From: Takakia lepidozioides
Taxonomy: Eukaryota > Streptophyta > Takakiopsida > Takakiales > Takakiaceae
Assembly (NCBI GenBank): GCA_030704615.1
Contig: CM060732.1
Span: 16,180,001 to 16,244,000, forward strand
Direction of reading: 5' to 3'
DNA: 64,000 bases
In this document: one piece after another, positions 48,546-57,989 of the stretch
How the letters are laid out: every line of letters begins with the position of its first letter
Position numbering within the stretch: the first letter of the stretch is position 1
Translations under genes and position numbers: made by a program
The notes under the pieces: model-generated
The model's input: only the letters and a program-made list of their open reading frames with translations
What the model was told of the DNA's origin: nothing
Databases searched by the model: none

Positions 48546-48829
48546 TAATCCCTTTAGGCATACGAACATTGTGTGCACACGCATCCATGTTCATTTTATA
48601 TAGGTTGGTGGAACAATGTGGACCCCGCAATTTAGCTCATTTTCCAGCGTTCGTGTTATTCAGCTGTGCAATCTTGTGGACTTGGCTCTCGAACTTTGCC
48701 ATTTTGACGTTTAAGAATTGGTGTCATACTTCCCAGCCACGCCATGATGTCGTCTGTACTATTCCGTCGATATGTGCTTGAATGCCCACCAAATCTTCCC
48801 TCTTGCTAATTAGGGATTCCAGTGGTAGG

Positions 48830-49305
48830 CTGAAATCGGCGCCGACTATCCATGTCAGTGACTTGTTGCTTGCTGGGTGACATCGACAATCTGTTTGATG
48901 TTAGCAAACAAATGAAACCTCCATTGATCTTCACATGGTACATTCGGCGCCGAATTCCACTTTTCCGAACACCAGTGACATTGGTGTTTGCTCGACTTTA
49001 TTTTCTTTTTGGCGGATTTGAGATTCTCTCGGAAGTGGGCGCCTAATTATCACATCGGACAACATTCACTGAAATCCAATCTTAAATGCAGGTGGCCCAT
49101 ATCTGCCATTGTGTACATTTGTGATAAGGCAACACTGGCAAGGCTCACATGCCGTTGAATGTTAATGTTTGAATCGGCGCCGACTTACCATCACACGGTA
49201 AATCCTTAATCCTTTGTGGGTGCATGATTGAGTGTATATCAGATTCTGTGAATGTTGGTTGAATTAAACGGTATTTGGATACTATGAGGGCTAATCGGCG
49301 CCGAC
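48830..49305. repeat. GGCGCC palindrome array 5
   Basis: Copies near 48834, 48943 (ATTCGGCGCCGAAT, perfect), 49172 and 49291. These lie outside the inverted-repeat unit, so the motif is not confined to it. No gene is seen in 48.55-49.8 kb. Confidence 0.75.
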
Positions 49306-49800
49306 TTTACTATACGAATATCTCTACACTGTAGTATTGGAAGTTCTCACATGCAAACTCTCATTCACTGCCATAGAATGTCAAAAAAAAAAATTGTTTC
49401 TTAAATAAACTCCATCCGAAAGCCCACAACACAGATGTTAATCATTCCAGAACTACAACTACTGCATTTGTAAACTTGAAGAAGGGTGTCCATCACAGTT
49501 CATTTTTCCGTCGTCATACAACTGACATTCGACGTCATGTCACGTTCAAAGCTGCCATTCACTGGCTGCGAATGTGACGTGTGTTTCTCCGATATCTGAC
49601 ATTCAGTAGCTGCCACATGACTTTGCATAGTCGAACCTGACAATGCAAGGGCCACAGCCCATGTGGTGGTCTGCCAACGCACTCTGACCATCCTGCCAAA
49701 CAAGAATTTTCTAGTGCAACGTCTTTGTTCGTCCTAGCAGGTGGACGTTGGAAGGCGAACTTGCAATAAAATAGTCCTCCGCTAGTGCTTCCGAACATCA

Positions 49801-50493
49801 TTGTCGCTGAATGTTCGTCCTGCTCTGCCCCTACTTTCTTCACTTCCCAGATTTACCAGGAGGATGTCTTCATGCGACAGGCCCTCATGCATTAGGCAAA
49901 CAAGATGCCGACGTTTGCAATGGCGACAACCACATATCGGAGACATTATGGTAGAGTTGCAATTTACAAGCGCATGCAATACTAGCACTGTCACCAACTT
50001 TCGAGCAGTTCTCTGCGACTTGCAATGGGTTAGACCGACAATCGGAAGACAGTGGATCCTTGTTGTGAGGGATCGACATGGTCAACGCCATGTTCGGTTC
50101 TTCCTCATGACATGTTGTACCGGCGAATTGGTGGCGTCGTACAGCCATTCGTACACTGCACCTCCACAGTACTATCTCCCTGATCTAACTCGTCAGTTGC
50201 TCTTATACTCATTTGGTCCGGGAATTATCTTGTTGACTTTAAGGCAGAATCAAAACAGGTTTCAGGTTGATGCACTCCAGTTCGACGGTAATGTAGAGGA
50301 GCTTCCTCAAGGCCTCCAATATATGTACGTCTTCACGAACCTCATGAATATAGACGTGTTGTACCTTCACATTTGTCATCTTCATCCATCAATGAACAAT
50401 GGGATGTGGAGGGCAGACTCGCCACTCCTCATTCTTAACATGTTCTTAGTGGACTCGCAGGTTCGTGCCGTGGATGTGAACATAGGAAGATAG
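49801..50493 (+). CDS. Hypothetical protein, possibly a distant family-D member
   Basis: Open frame of about 230 codons with no stop; the likely start is the Met at 49867 or upstream. I do not recognise it. It contains HIGDIMVELQF, which resembles the GDIV(V/I) block of the two family-D copies. PDLTRQLLLYSFGPG is followed by alternating hydrophobic strands (ILLTLRQNQNRFQVDALQF), suggesting a beta-rich fold. It has no signal peptide. It lies between two GGCGCC palindrome arrays and is oriented opposite the other D genes. The family assignment is weak; the open frame alone makes it plausible as a gene. Confidence 0.4.
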   Translation: MSLNVRPALPLLSSLPRFTRRMSSCDRPSCIRQTRCRRLQWRQPHIGDIMVELQFTSACNTSTVTNFRAVLCDLQWVRPTIGRQWILVVRDRHGQRHVRFFLMTCCTGELVASYSHSYTAPPQYYLPDLTRQLLLYSFGPGIILLTLRQNQNRFQVDALQFDGNVEELPQGLQYMYVFTNLMNIDVLYLHICHLHPSMNNGMWRADSPLLILNMFLVDSQVRAVDVNIGR

Positions 50494-50849
50494 TGGATGT
50501 TTACTTTTTCCTGATCTTGTCTCTGAACTTTGCTTCAAGCATTTAGTTTGCAGTCAGAAGAACAACATTTGCTTTCATGGGCTTTGGTGCCAAATTATAT
50601 CAGTCGAGACAGATTTCTTGCAATTGTAACCTCTGCTCATATTTCTACAATACATATCTGCTTTACTTCCGCTTTGGAGACGTTGCAGCTCCAAACAGTC
50701 ATTGTGACGTATCATTTGGCTTATCTATTTTTTTTTTTAAATGTATGTTTCACTCGCATCATGGTTCATTTCGCAAAATTTCATTCCCCCATTGTCTTCC
50801 CATTTGAATTCCAAACTTTGGATTGACTTTGGAAAATGTTGCAATGGGA

Positions 50850-51045
50850 AATCGGCGCCGACTTGCCCCCACTTTCCAAAAATTGCGACGGCCCATCATT
50901 TAATGTCTACTTCCTACTCCTTTTCTCCGCATTTTCAGAGCTGTTCAGATACCACAGTCCGTTTCCATTTCTTTTTCTGCTGCTTTTCTGCTGCAGTTAT
51001 TTCTACTTTCCGCGGGTGGAGGGGTAATTCGGCGCCGATTTACCC
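50850..51045. repeat. GGCGCC palindrome array 6
   Basis: Copies near 50851 (AAATCGGCGCCGACTT) and 51029 (ATTCGGCGCCGATT). They are the last strong copies, about 400 bp before the 3' end of methyltransferase copy B. The stretch 50.5-51.4 kb holds no recognised gene. Confidence 0.75.
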
Positions 51046-51429
51046 AGTGACCCTCAATATTTACAGCCCGTGGAATTAGGCGGTGTAGTGTGTAATTCCG
51101 CCGAATATGTGAATATACCCCTCCGATTCTCTTCTGCTCATGCTCATGGCCGCTCTGCTCACCGCTCATGGGAAAACAATCCCCTTCTTCAAAGATTGAA
51201 GTTGGCTGCTGCTTGCCATTGTGCTAGAGCTTGCACATAAATAGGCAGGTCGTAATGCTGTGGTGGGCTTACAATTACTGGACGCAGATATCGTGTGTGC
51301 CTCTTCAGCTTCGTTCTTTCGCCTCGCCTCACCCTGCCATATACAAGAATTAAATTCTCTGTCTCAAATGCAAACACTAAATTACATGGTGTCCTTGAAA
51401 AAGCAAGGGGAAGGCACGTACTCACCACT

Positions 51430-53330
51430 TAGGTCAGAAGCGTCGGGAACGTCAACCAGCACGTCATCCCCGATCCAGTCTGAACCACCTGCACCTCCAA
51501 AGGTTCCTTCCAATTGCATCGCTGGCTCTTTCTGTAGTGTCATGAGTCTCACATCCATGAGGGTTGTGTCATTTGATAAAGCAACAAGTGCCGTCCACTC
51601 ATTGATGCGGCGATCATCGAGTTCCCTATCCCTGTTGTGAGATCCAGTACTCTACCGTTCGGTTGACAGCAGGCAAGGAGTATGGTCTGGTAAAACGCTG
51701 GTGACTTCTCCAGTGTCCCTCTGTAACTATTCTCTCCATTCTGCGTCAAGTGCTCGTAATCTGTGTTATTAAAGAGAAGGTCATGATGCACAAGGTCGAC
51801 ACTATCATCGACTTGCATTGACTCGCTGTGGAGTTGAGAGGGCGAGTTCTCCTTCACAAGGCAGAATGCAAAAAATATCCTTGTCTGCATGCAGGGAAAT
51901 GAAGAGTTACGATACCCGACAGAAGAGCAGAAAACAGATGATTTGATATTTACAATTCCCTGAAGTATCGTCCTGTCACTACAGACCACACTAACAATTC
52001 ACTACTACCCAGCAGGCCGCACAATTCAGATAAGTGTAGCATGTCACCTCTTTAGTTCGATTGGACATGAGGGGAAGCTGGTCGATGCAGGTCCACTTCT
52101 TCTTCAGAATCGCGTATTCTTTGTCATAGTTGTCCAAACCTCTTGCTCCGTTCTGTTGTCCCCCTTCGTGAAGAGGACAACGTAACCCTTGTAACGGACG
52201 AGCTTCCCTGCCAATGCCAATGCGTACATGATGGCCTTTGGGCTCTTCTCATTCCATTTTGGGACCTGAAGTTCATTCCCAACTTCCTTTGCTGGGGTGC
52301 CATGCGGGATGTCCACCATCAGAAGATCAATAGCACCAATAGAAGATGGCTCCCCCTCAATCTCTGAGAAATGGCCTTCCGTGGACATGACAGTCAGCCA
52401 TTCGTCCAGCTGCTTTTTGGCGGGGGGCCAGACCGGCCCTCTCTTCCCATCGATCATGGAAATATAATCGGCATGGAGACAGGTTACTGCATAGGACTGT
52501 GGGACAATGTCTCAAAATGTCCGTGCTGCGAAGGGCTTGGTCTTCACTAAAACTAGATTTCCTGCAAACTGCTCTTGGGCAGAAGTACCCGCCAAGAGTC
52601 TTGCCCCCCCGCCCTCGCTTCTATCCGCCACGGACTGATCAGTGCTTGGCGTCGTGCTGCCTGGACTGCCCCCGGCAGTGGTTTTGGAGACTTTGCTGGC
52701 CTTGTCCCCTTTCTTCTTCCCGGCCCGCCATCCTTTTCCCTTTGCTTCTCTTTGGTTGGCTTCCTGCTCATCATGTTGACGGAGCCGCTCTGCCTCTGCT
52801 GCAGTTTCAAGGACCGCCTGCTGCTTGGCTGCCTCCTCGGCAGCTGCCTGTTCATCCAGTTCAGCAGAGCCGTTGATCAAAACTTGTGTCGCGTCGTACT
52901 TCTCCTTCACTTCCACGGGTTTCACTTCCCCCTTCATGTTCAGCCACCATGGACAGTGTGGATGGACATACCGACTATAATGCCTCAATTGAGCTCGACA
53001 GTACGCTGTTGTTTCTAGGAGCTCGCTGACCCACGTTTGCAGGGGGGTCGTGTGGATCAAATTCTTCTCACCTCGCAAATACCTATGAATGTACCTACAC
53101 AGGAATACAATGTGAGAGCATGTAACACTACAAAGAATCGTTGCTTTTCGCACCCGACTCGGGGTTGCGATTCTGTCCGAAAGAACTGCACCTGCGACTC
53201 AAGGTTCTGAATGACGACTTGCCAGTCGTCGCAGGCCACGCTGGCATGGCGGATGAAGATCAGAAGTCGCGGAAACCACTGCGGTTTCCCACCAATTTAT
53301 AGGCCGATTTCCAAAAAATAGGAAAAAAAC
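51430..53330 (-). pseudogene. ParB-methyltransferase family, copy B (methyltransferase half)
   Basis: Minus-strand relative of the 5.4-10.3-kb gene. It begins in the middle region (YIHRYLRGEKNL corresponds to VYRYTKYVLMEG in copy A). A long charged linker (AAAEAERLRQHDEQEANQRE, GKKKGDKASKVSK) precedes a TGA at 52512. In the same frame follow GAIDLLMVDIPHGTPAKEV (the DPPY-equivalent, LDIPDG in copy A) and YVVLFTKGDNR. A frameshift near 52110 and an intron lead to RGTLEKSPAFYQTILL and GRVLDLTTGIGNSMIAASMSGR (SAM motif I). A further frameshift near 51590 leads to TLMDVRLMTLQKEP. The donor is near 51428. The ParB-like domain is not found upstream of 53330; the sequence there is AT-rich. It is decayed but keeps both key methyltransferase motifs. 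Confidence 0.7.
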
Positions 53331-53740
53331 ATATTTTTTATATTATGAAAATTTGCAGTTGTTTTAACGACTATGGGTTGGACCCCCCGGGGACATTTTT
53401 ATTAATTGTAACCCATATGGCACTATTTCTTCACTACAATGACACGCATCGATTTTTTATAGAATAAAGGAGACTCTCTCTGCTCCGTAAATCGCGGTGA
53501 GGGGGCTGAGGACTTAGTGAGATTTGCAAGTCAGACGCAACCTCCATCTCTTTCGTCTTCCCTTCACTCAGCTACTGCGACGAGTGCAACCCCCTCTTCT
53601 TTCATATCCTTTTTTCTTTTTGTGCACATCTGCTCTCAACTCAGAGATTCTGAAGCAGCCTTCTCTCTAGGGTTTTCAATCCCAAAAGCTTCATCTCTTC
53701 GCTCCCCTTGTTTTAGCTCTTCACTCTACACTTTGTGTTT

Positions 53741-54230
53741 GCAATGCGTGTGTGATCCTGGCAGCCCTGGAAAAGGGCAAAGAGGTCCATGCTGACATTG
53801 TCGAAGCTGGAATCGTACCAGATGTTGTTCTGAACACTGCTCTGATGAACATTATGCGAAATGTGGGAGCATCGAGGATGCAAAGGGAATGTTGGACAAT
53901 ATGGCCGAACGAGATGTGGTGTCTTGGACTGCGATGATCACAACTTATGCACAGCAGGGGGGTAGGGTGGAGGCTTTGGAGACCTATGAGCAAATGATGA
54001 GGGAATGGGTGAAGCCCAACCACATCACCCCAAGTTAGGTTTGCAAGGTGTGTGCGAGTCTGGCAATGCTGGATAAGGGCAAGGAAGTCCATGGGGACAT
54101 TGTCAAAGCTGGAATTTTACCAGATCTCATTCTGAATAGTACCTTGGTAGACATGTATGCTAAATGTGGGTGCATTAAGGATGCCAAGGGAGACGGACAT
54201 ATGACTTTATGACTATCACTCTAATGCATT
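53741..54230 (+). pseudogene. Pentatricopeptide-repeat (PPR) protein remnant
   Basis: In shifted frames it reads as plant PPR repeats: LAALEKGKEVHADIVEAGI, PDVVLNTAL, a frameshifted MYAKCGSIEDAK-type segment, ERDVVSWTAMITTYAQQG, ALETYEQMMREWVKPN, then a second unit, LAMLDKGKEVHGDIVKAGI and DMYAKCGCIKDAK. PPR proteins edit or stabilise organelle RNAs. At least two frameshifts and a TAG near 54037 break it, and no start or targeting peptide is seen. A shorter similar scrap occurs near 61935-61975. Confidence 0.75.
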
Positions 54231-54299
54231 TTGCCAGATCATCACATGGATGAATGACAGGGTGAGTTGTTAGAGGGCTGCTTGGGACTTAGACGCTTT

Positions 54300-54470
54300 T
54301 ACGGGTTATGTGGGGTACCCTTAATTTTTGCGCAGACTGAGACCAACAGGAGCCTTAAGGGTGGCAGCAGCAGGCTTTGGAGGGGTTACACAGCCCGACA
54401 CAGCTTTACACAGCCCGTCACAGCCGCCACAGCCCGTCACAGCCAACACAGCCCGACACTGCCCGAGTTG
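54300..54470 (-). repeat. Inverted second copy of the minisatellite element
   Basis: Reverse complement of the 39.26-39.35-kb unique end (GGGTACCCTTAATTTTTG, CAGACTGAGACCAACAGGAG), followed by CACAGCCCGACACAGC-type units at 54390-54468. Together with 38935-39350 it forms a 15-kb-apart inverted pair. Confidence 0.85.
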
Positions 54471-54480
54471 TGATGAATGT

Positions 54481-55400
54481 CAGAGGCTAAGACCTTTGCA
54501 GAGATCTGGGAAGATGGCTTTGCATCCTACGATGCCTACTGAACCATTCAGAAATGGGGACTAGACTTTGTTGGACCAATTAACCCACCGGCCAAGAATA
54601 CACAGAACAAGTACATAATTACAGCCACTGATTATACTACGAAGTGGGTGGAAGCTAAAGCTTTGAGGGACAACACAGCCAAGTCCACAGCAAGGTTCCT
54701 GTATGAGAACATACTTACACGATTTGGCTGTCCCTTGGAATTTATCAGTGACCAGGGAAGTCACTTCATTAATGAGACCATTGAATTATTGACTAAAGAG
54801 TTCATGATTGTGCATAAGAAGAGTACAACGTATTACCCACAGGGTAATGGGCAGGCAGAGGCTACCAACAAAATACTATGTACTATCTTGGCTAAGATAG
54901 TCAATGGAAACAGAACGGATTGGGATGCAAAGCTGCTGACAGTTTTGTGGTCATACATGACTTCATATAAAGTCACCGCTAAGTATACACCATTCCAATT
55001 AGTTTATGGTATGGAAGCTTTACTTCCAGTGGAATTCTTGTTACCTACCATGAGAACTGAATGGGGAAAAAGAATGGAATTGGAAGATTCAATTAAGGTC
55101 AGGAAACATGAATTATACCATGTGGAAGAAGTACGTGCTGATGCTGCTGATAACATGACCAGAATTCAGATGAAGAGGAAGGAAAACAGTTTGATGAAGG
55201 CAAATTAAAGACTTTTAAGACGGGAGATTTGGTTCTCTGGTTGCAGAAGAAGGGGAAGATTAAAGCTTCTAAGCTTAAATCACCATGGAAGGGACCTTAT
55301 GTCATACAGAAGATGTATGATAACAACTCAGTCATTTTACAAACCATTAACAAAGAGATGCTGGGAAGAGTCAATGCCAATAAGTTGAAGGGGTACAGTG
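54481..55400 (+). pseudogene. Ty3/gypsy-type integrase fragment
   Basis: Integrase core with the catalytic triad visible: WGLDFVGPI (Asp, near 54565), FISDQGSHF (Asp, near 54745) and YYPQGNGQAEATNK (Glu, near 54850). After a frameshift near 55180, the C-terminal region reads KTGDLVLWLQKKGKIK, SPWKGPYVIQKM and VNANKLKGY, typical of Ty3/gypsy elements. The N-terminal zinc region, RT and LTR are absent. A stop lies just before the core (TGA near 54540). It ends in minisatellite DNA at about 55540. Confidence 0.88.
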
Positions 55401-55539
55401 GTATCCATGACAAACCATTGCAGCACGATTTGCATGTTGAAACGCAAAAGCAGTCACGGGCTGCGCCAATGATACCAACGGAGTATGGAGCACTTGTCGC
55501 TAAGCCGAGCATATATGACCAGGGCAGGAACTATAGGTG

Positions 55540-55870
55540 TTCGCATACCTATCACAGCCCATCACAGCGTCACACAGCCTATCACAGCCCATCACAGTGC
55601 CACACAGCCTATCACAGCCCATCACAGCGTGACACGGCCTATCACAGCCCAACACAGCCCATACAGATTACACACTCCATAGGGTCAGTGACAGGTGGAC
55701 GCGAATTAACGTTAGAAAAGTGGTCATCAAGTGAAGAAAAAGTTCGGAGGTCAAACTTGGAGAATGTGCCACGCGGAGAGGGGAAGACGGGGGCATGTTC
55801 ACAGCCCGACACAGCCGACACAGCCTTACACAGCCAGTCACAGCTCGGCATAGCTTGACACAACCTGTCA
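55540..55870 (-). repeat. Minisatellite, CACAGCC family
   Basis: First block 55545-55665: regular units of about 30 bp (CCTATCACAGCCCATCACAG then a variable CGTCACACAG). Second block 55798-55870: CACAGCCGACACAGCC units. The core is the complement of the GGCTGTG minisatellite at 38.9 kb. Confidence 0.85.
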
Positions 55871-56029
55871 CAGTACGTGGCGGCTAAGGCAAAGCACACT
55901 GCGCTGCATCAATTGCAAAAGTGAGTTTCATCATGCAAGAGGACAAATCGGGCCGTCAAAGTACCTACCTGGTACAACAACTAATACTAATTGTGGGCCC
56001 ATTAATGCATTCAGTGCCAGGGTAACGGA

Positions 56030-56504
56030 ATCCTTTTCGAGTTCAGAAAAGGGAAACCTATGTCACATGTGCTGTCCTACTGGACATTCAAGGTGGAAAT
56101 GTCCATGGAGGGGGGTGGAAATAAGGAATTATCTAAGCAGTCCACAGTCAATCAGGAGTGAGAATTACATGCAGGTGGTTCCCTCCAAGAAACAAGAACA
56201 AGAAATAGGAAGTGTTATGAGCGGAAGAGTCGGAGTGGTTCTGAATAGCCAAGCTCTCGACGGAAGGGGTAATCAAAGCACTAGCCTGGTAGCTATGGCA
56301 GATGTAACCGATTACACACTCGCTTTACTTCTCATGCAGTGGCGCAAGGACGGACTCATTGAGAGTATATTTTCTCTCACTCGTTACTTGCAAGCCCCAC
56401 AGGCTTACCTGTTCCATTCTGTGCCAACCATACCTTCATTCTCTGTGCCCTGCAAGCTTTCCTTCAGCTGTTTCAAACAAAGCCTTTCTGTTTGTCTAGA
56501 ATGA
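56030..56504 (+). pseudogene. Gag-like ORF with zinc knuckle
   Basis: Open frame containing the CCHC knuckle CHMCCPTGHSRWKC at about 56061-56102, preceded by a polar stretch and followed by about 130 unremarkable residues. The knuckle is the only recognisable part. It is probably the nucleocapsid piece of the same retroelement region as the integrase upstream, but in the wrong order, so it is rearranged or belongs to a different copy. Confidence 0.5.
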
Positions 56505-56602
56505 AGAGAGTGAGGGGAATGGAGGATATCAAGGTGAAGAGCACCACGATACTGTAGAAGCAAACAATTGCGGCACCGCAGGCAGTACAGCTGCTAAGGG
56601 AA

Positions 56603-57217
56603 TTGCGATTGGAGGGGCTGTTACGCAAGGACTGGTCCTTGCATCATCGGCAGTTCATGATACAATTTCTTCAGAACTTTGAGCCTCAGACGGGAGTTAC
56701 TCAGGTGAGGGATGTAGATATAGAAATTACTCCCCAGTACCTGCAGCAATTGTTTGATTTGCCATCAGGACATATGGATGTGGATGAGCACAGGGCAAGA
56801 TTGCAGATAGGGAATTTGTTCCAAGAAGGGAGTTTCTTTAAAACTCAAGGTTACGCTTGTACCAAAGCCGAGTACCCAGGGCTTAGGGAAGTTGGCCAAA
56901 TATTGAACGTTCTGTTTGCCATGAAACAGAACCAACAGTATTTGAGCAGGTCATTCACAGAGGAGATCCTGAAGGCTTTGAGGGGAGAGGATGTCGCTTG
57001 GGCGGAGTTAATGTACAATGGATTGGTGGACGAGATGAAGAGGTTACAGGGCACTGCTGCTAAGTTTCCGATCATTGTGTCTGGTCCAGTCATTGCCCAA
57101 ATAATTCTTGATTCTTGCATACTTGATACTCGGGAACGTAAGGAGATGGGAGTGTTTGAGGCAGAAACCACTGCAATTGAAGAGCAGGGCTCTTCACACA
57201 GTGAGGGTGGAGGTTAG
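56603..57217 (+). CDS. Hypothetical helical protein near retroelement remnants
   Basis: Open frame of 204 codons with no stop, starting LRLEGLLRKDWSLHHRQF. It is predicted mostly helical (EITPQYLQQLFDLPSGHMDV, EILKALRGEDVAWAELMYNG), acidic at the C-terminus, with no signal peptide or membrane segment. I do not recognise it. Its position after the gag knuckle suggests it is part of a retroelement, perhaps the N-terminal gag region, but this is inference from neighbours. Confidence 0.4.
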   Translation: MRLEGLLRKDWSLHHRQFMIQFLQNFEPQTGVTQVRDVDIEITPQYLQQLFDLPSGHMDVDEHRARLQIGNLFQEGSFFKTQGYACTKAEYPGLREVGQILNVLFAMKQNQQYLSRSFTEEILKALRGEDVAWAELMYNGLVDEMKRLQGTAAKFPIIVSGPVIAQIILDSCILDTRERKEMGVFEAETTAIEEQGSSHSEGGG

Positions 57218-57451
57218 CTATTTCATGAGCATGAGCGGCATGAGCGGCATGAGCGGAGTAGCAAGACAATTGGTTTTCATGAGCAGAAGTACAAATTTCG
57301 AAAATAAAAAACATTATAAAATATTAATTTAATGCAATGTGTCAGAAAAAACAAATATATTATTCGGCACCTTGAAGGGAAAATTGTAGTTTTGAGAGTT
57401 GTGCTCATCATATTTTGTCTTCCGCTCATGCCAATTCCCAGCGACATTTGC

Positions 57452-57770
57452 AAAAATGGCGCCGAATTTCGCGGTAATAGGGTCCGTAACTGGAAAAAAC
57501 CGCGACGTATTTCGCGGTAATAGGTCTCTCTGGCGAAAAATGGTGCCGAATTCCTCGGCTATAGGTCCCCTCATGATAGGTGTATAAGCCCAAAATTTGG
57601 AAATGTGGCGCCGAATTTCGGTACATGGTGCCGGGGATTGCACAGATGTTGGGCAGTTTTGGGCCATGTAACTGGAAATTCGGCGCCATTTTTCCAGACA
57701 CGGGTACCAGTGCATGTTGGGACTTAGCTAGTTTTCGGCCCAAAATAGAGAAATTCGGCGCCATTTTTCC
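57452..57770. repeat. GGCGCCGAATTTC variant repeats, partly 42-bp tandem
   Basis: Three degenerate tandem units of 42 bp start at 57452, 57494 and 57536, each with an A-run, a (T)GGCGCCGAATTTC-like core and TAATAGG. Further cores lie near 57606, 57680 and 57753, the last two in inverted form (AAATTCGGCGCCATTTTTCC). The motif is related to, but distinct from, the 39-51-kb palindromes. Confidence 0.75.
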
Positions 57771-57989
57771 AGAAATGGCCCCACAACTGCTGTTCGATCT
57801 CAGTTTGAATGGAATATTGCCTCATTCCAGGAGTTTTGGGGTGCATTTCATTACACTACAAAAAAAAGTCTGATACATGAAAATGCAATTGAAATATCCA
57901 TATGGAGGATTCCCTTTGCCCCATCAATGATTTCTGGAATCCCTAAGGAGGAGTTTGTGCAGCTCGTTCACGCTCAATGCCAGTGCATG

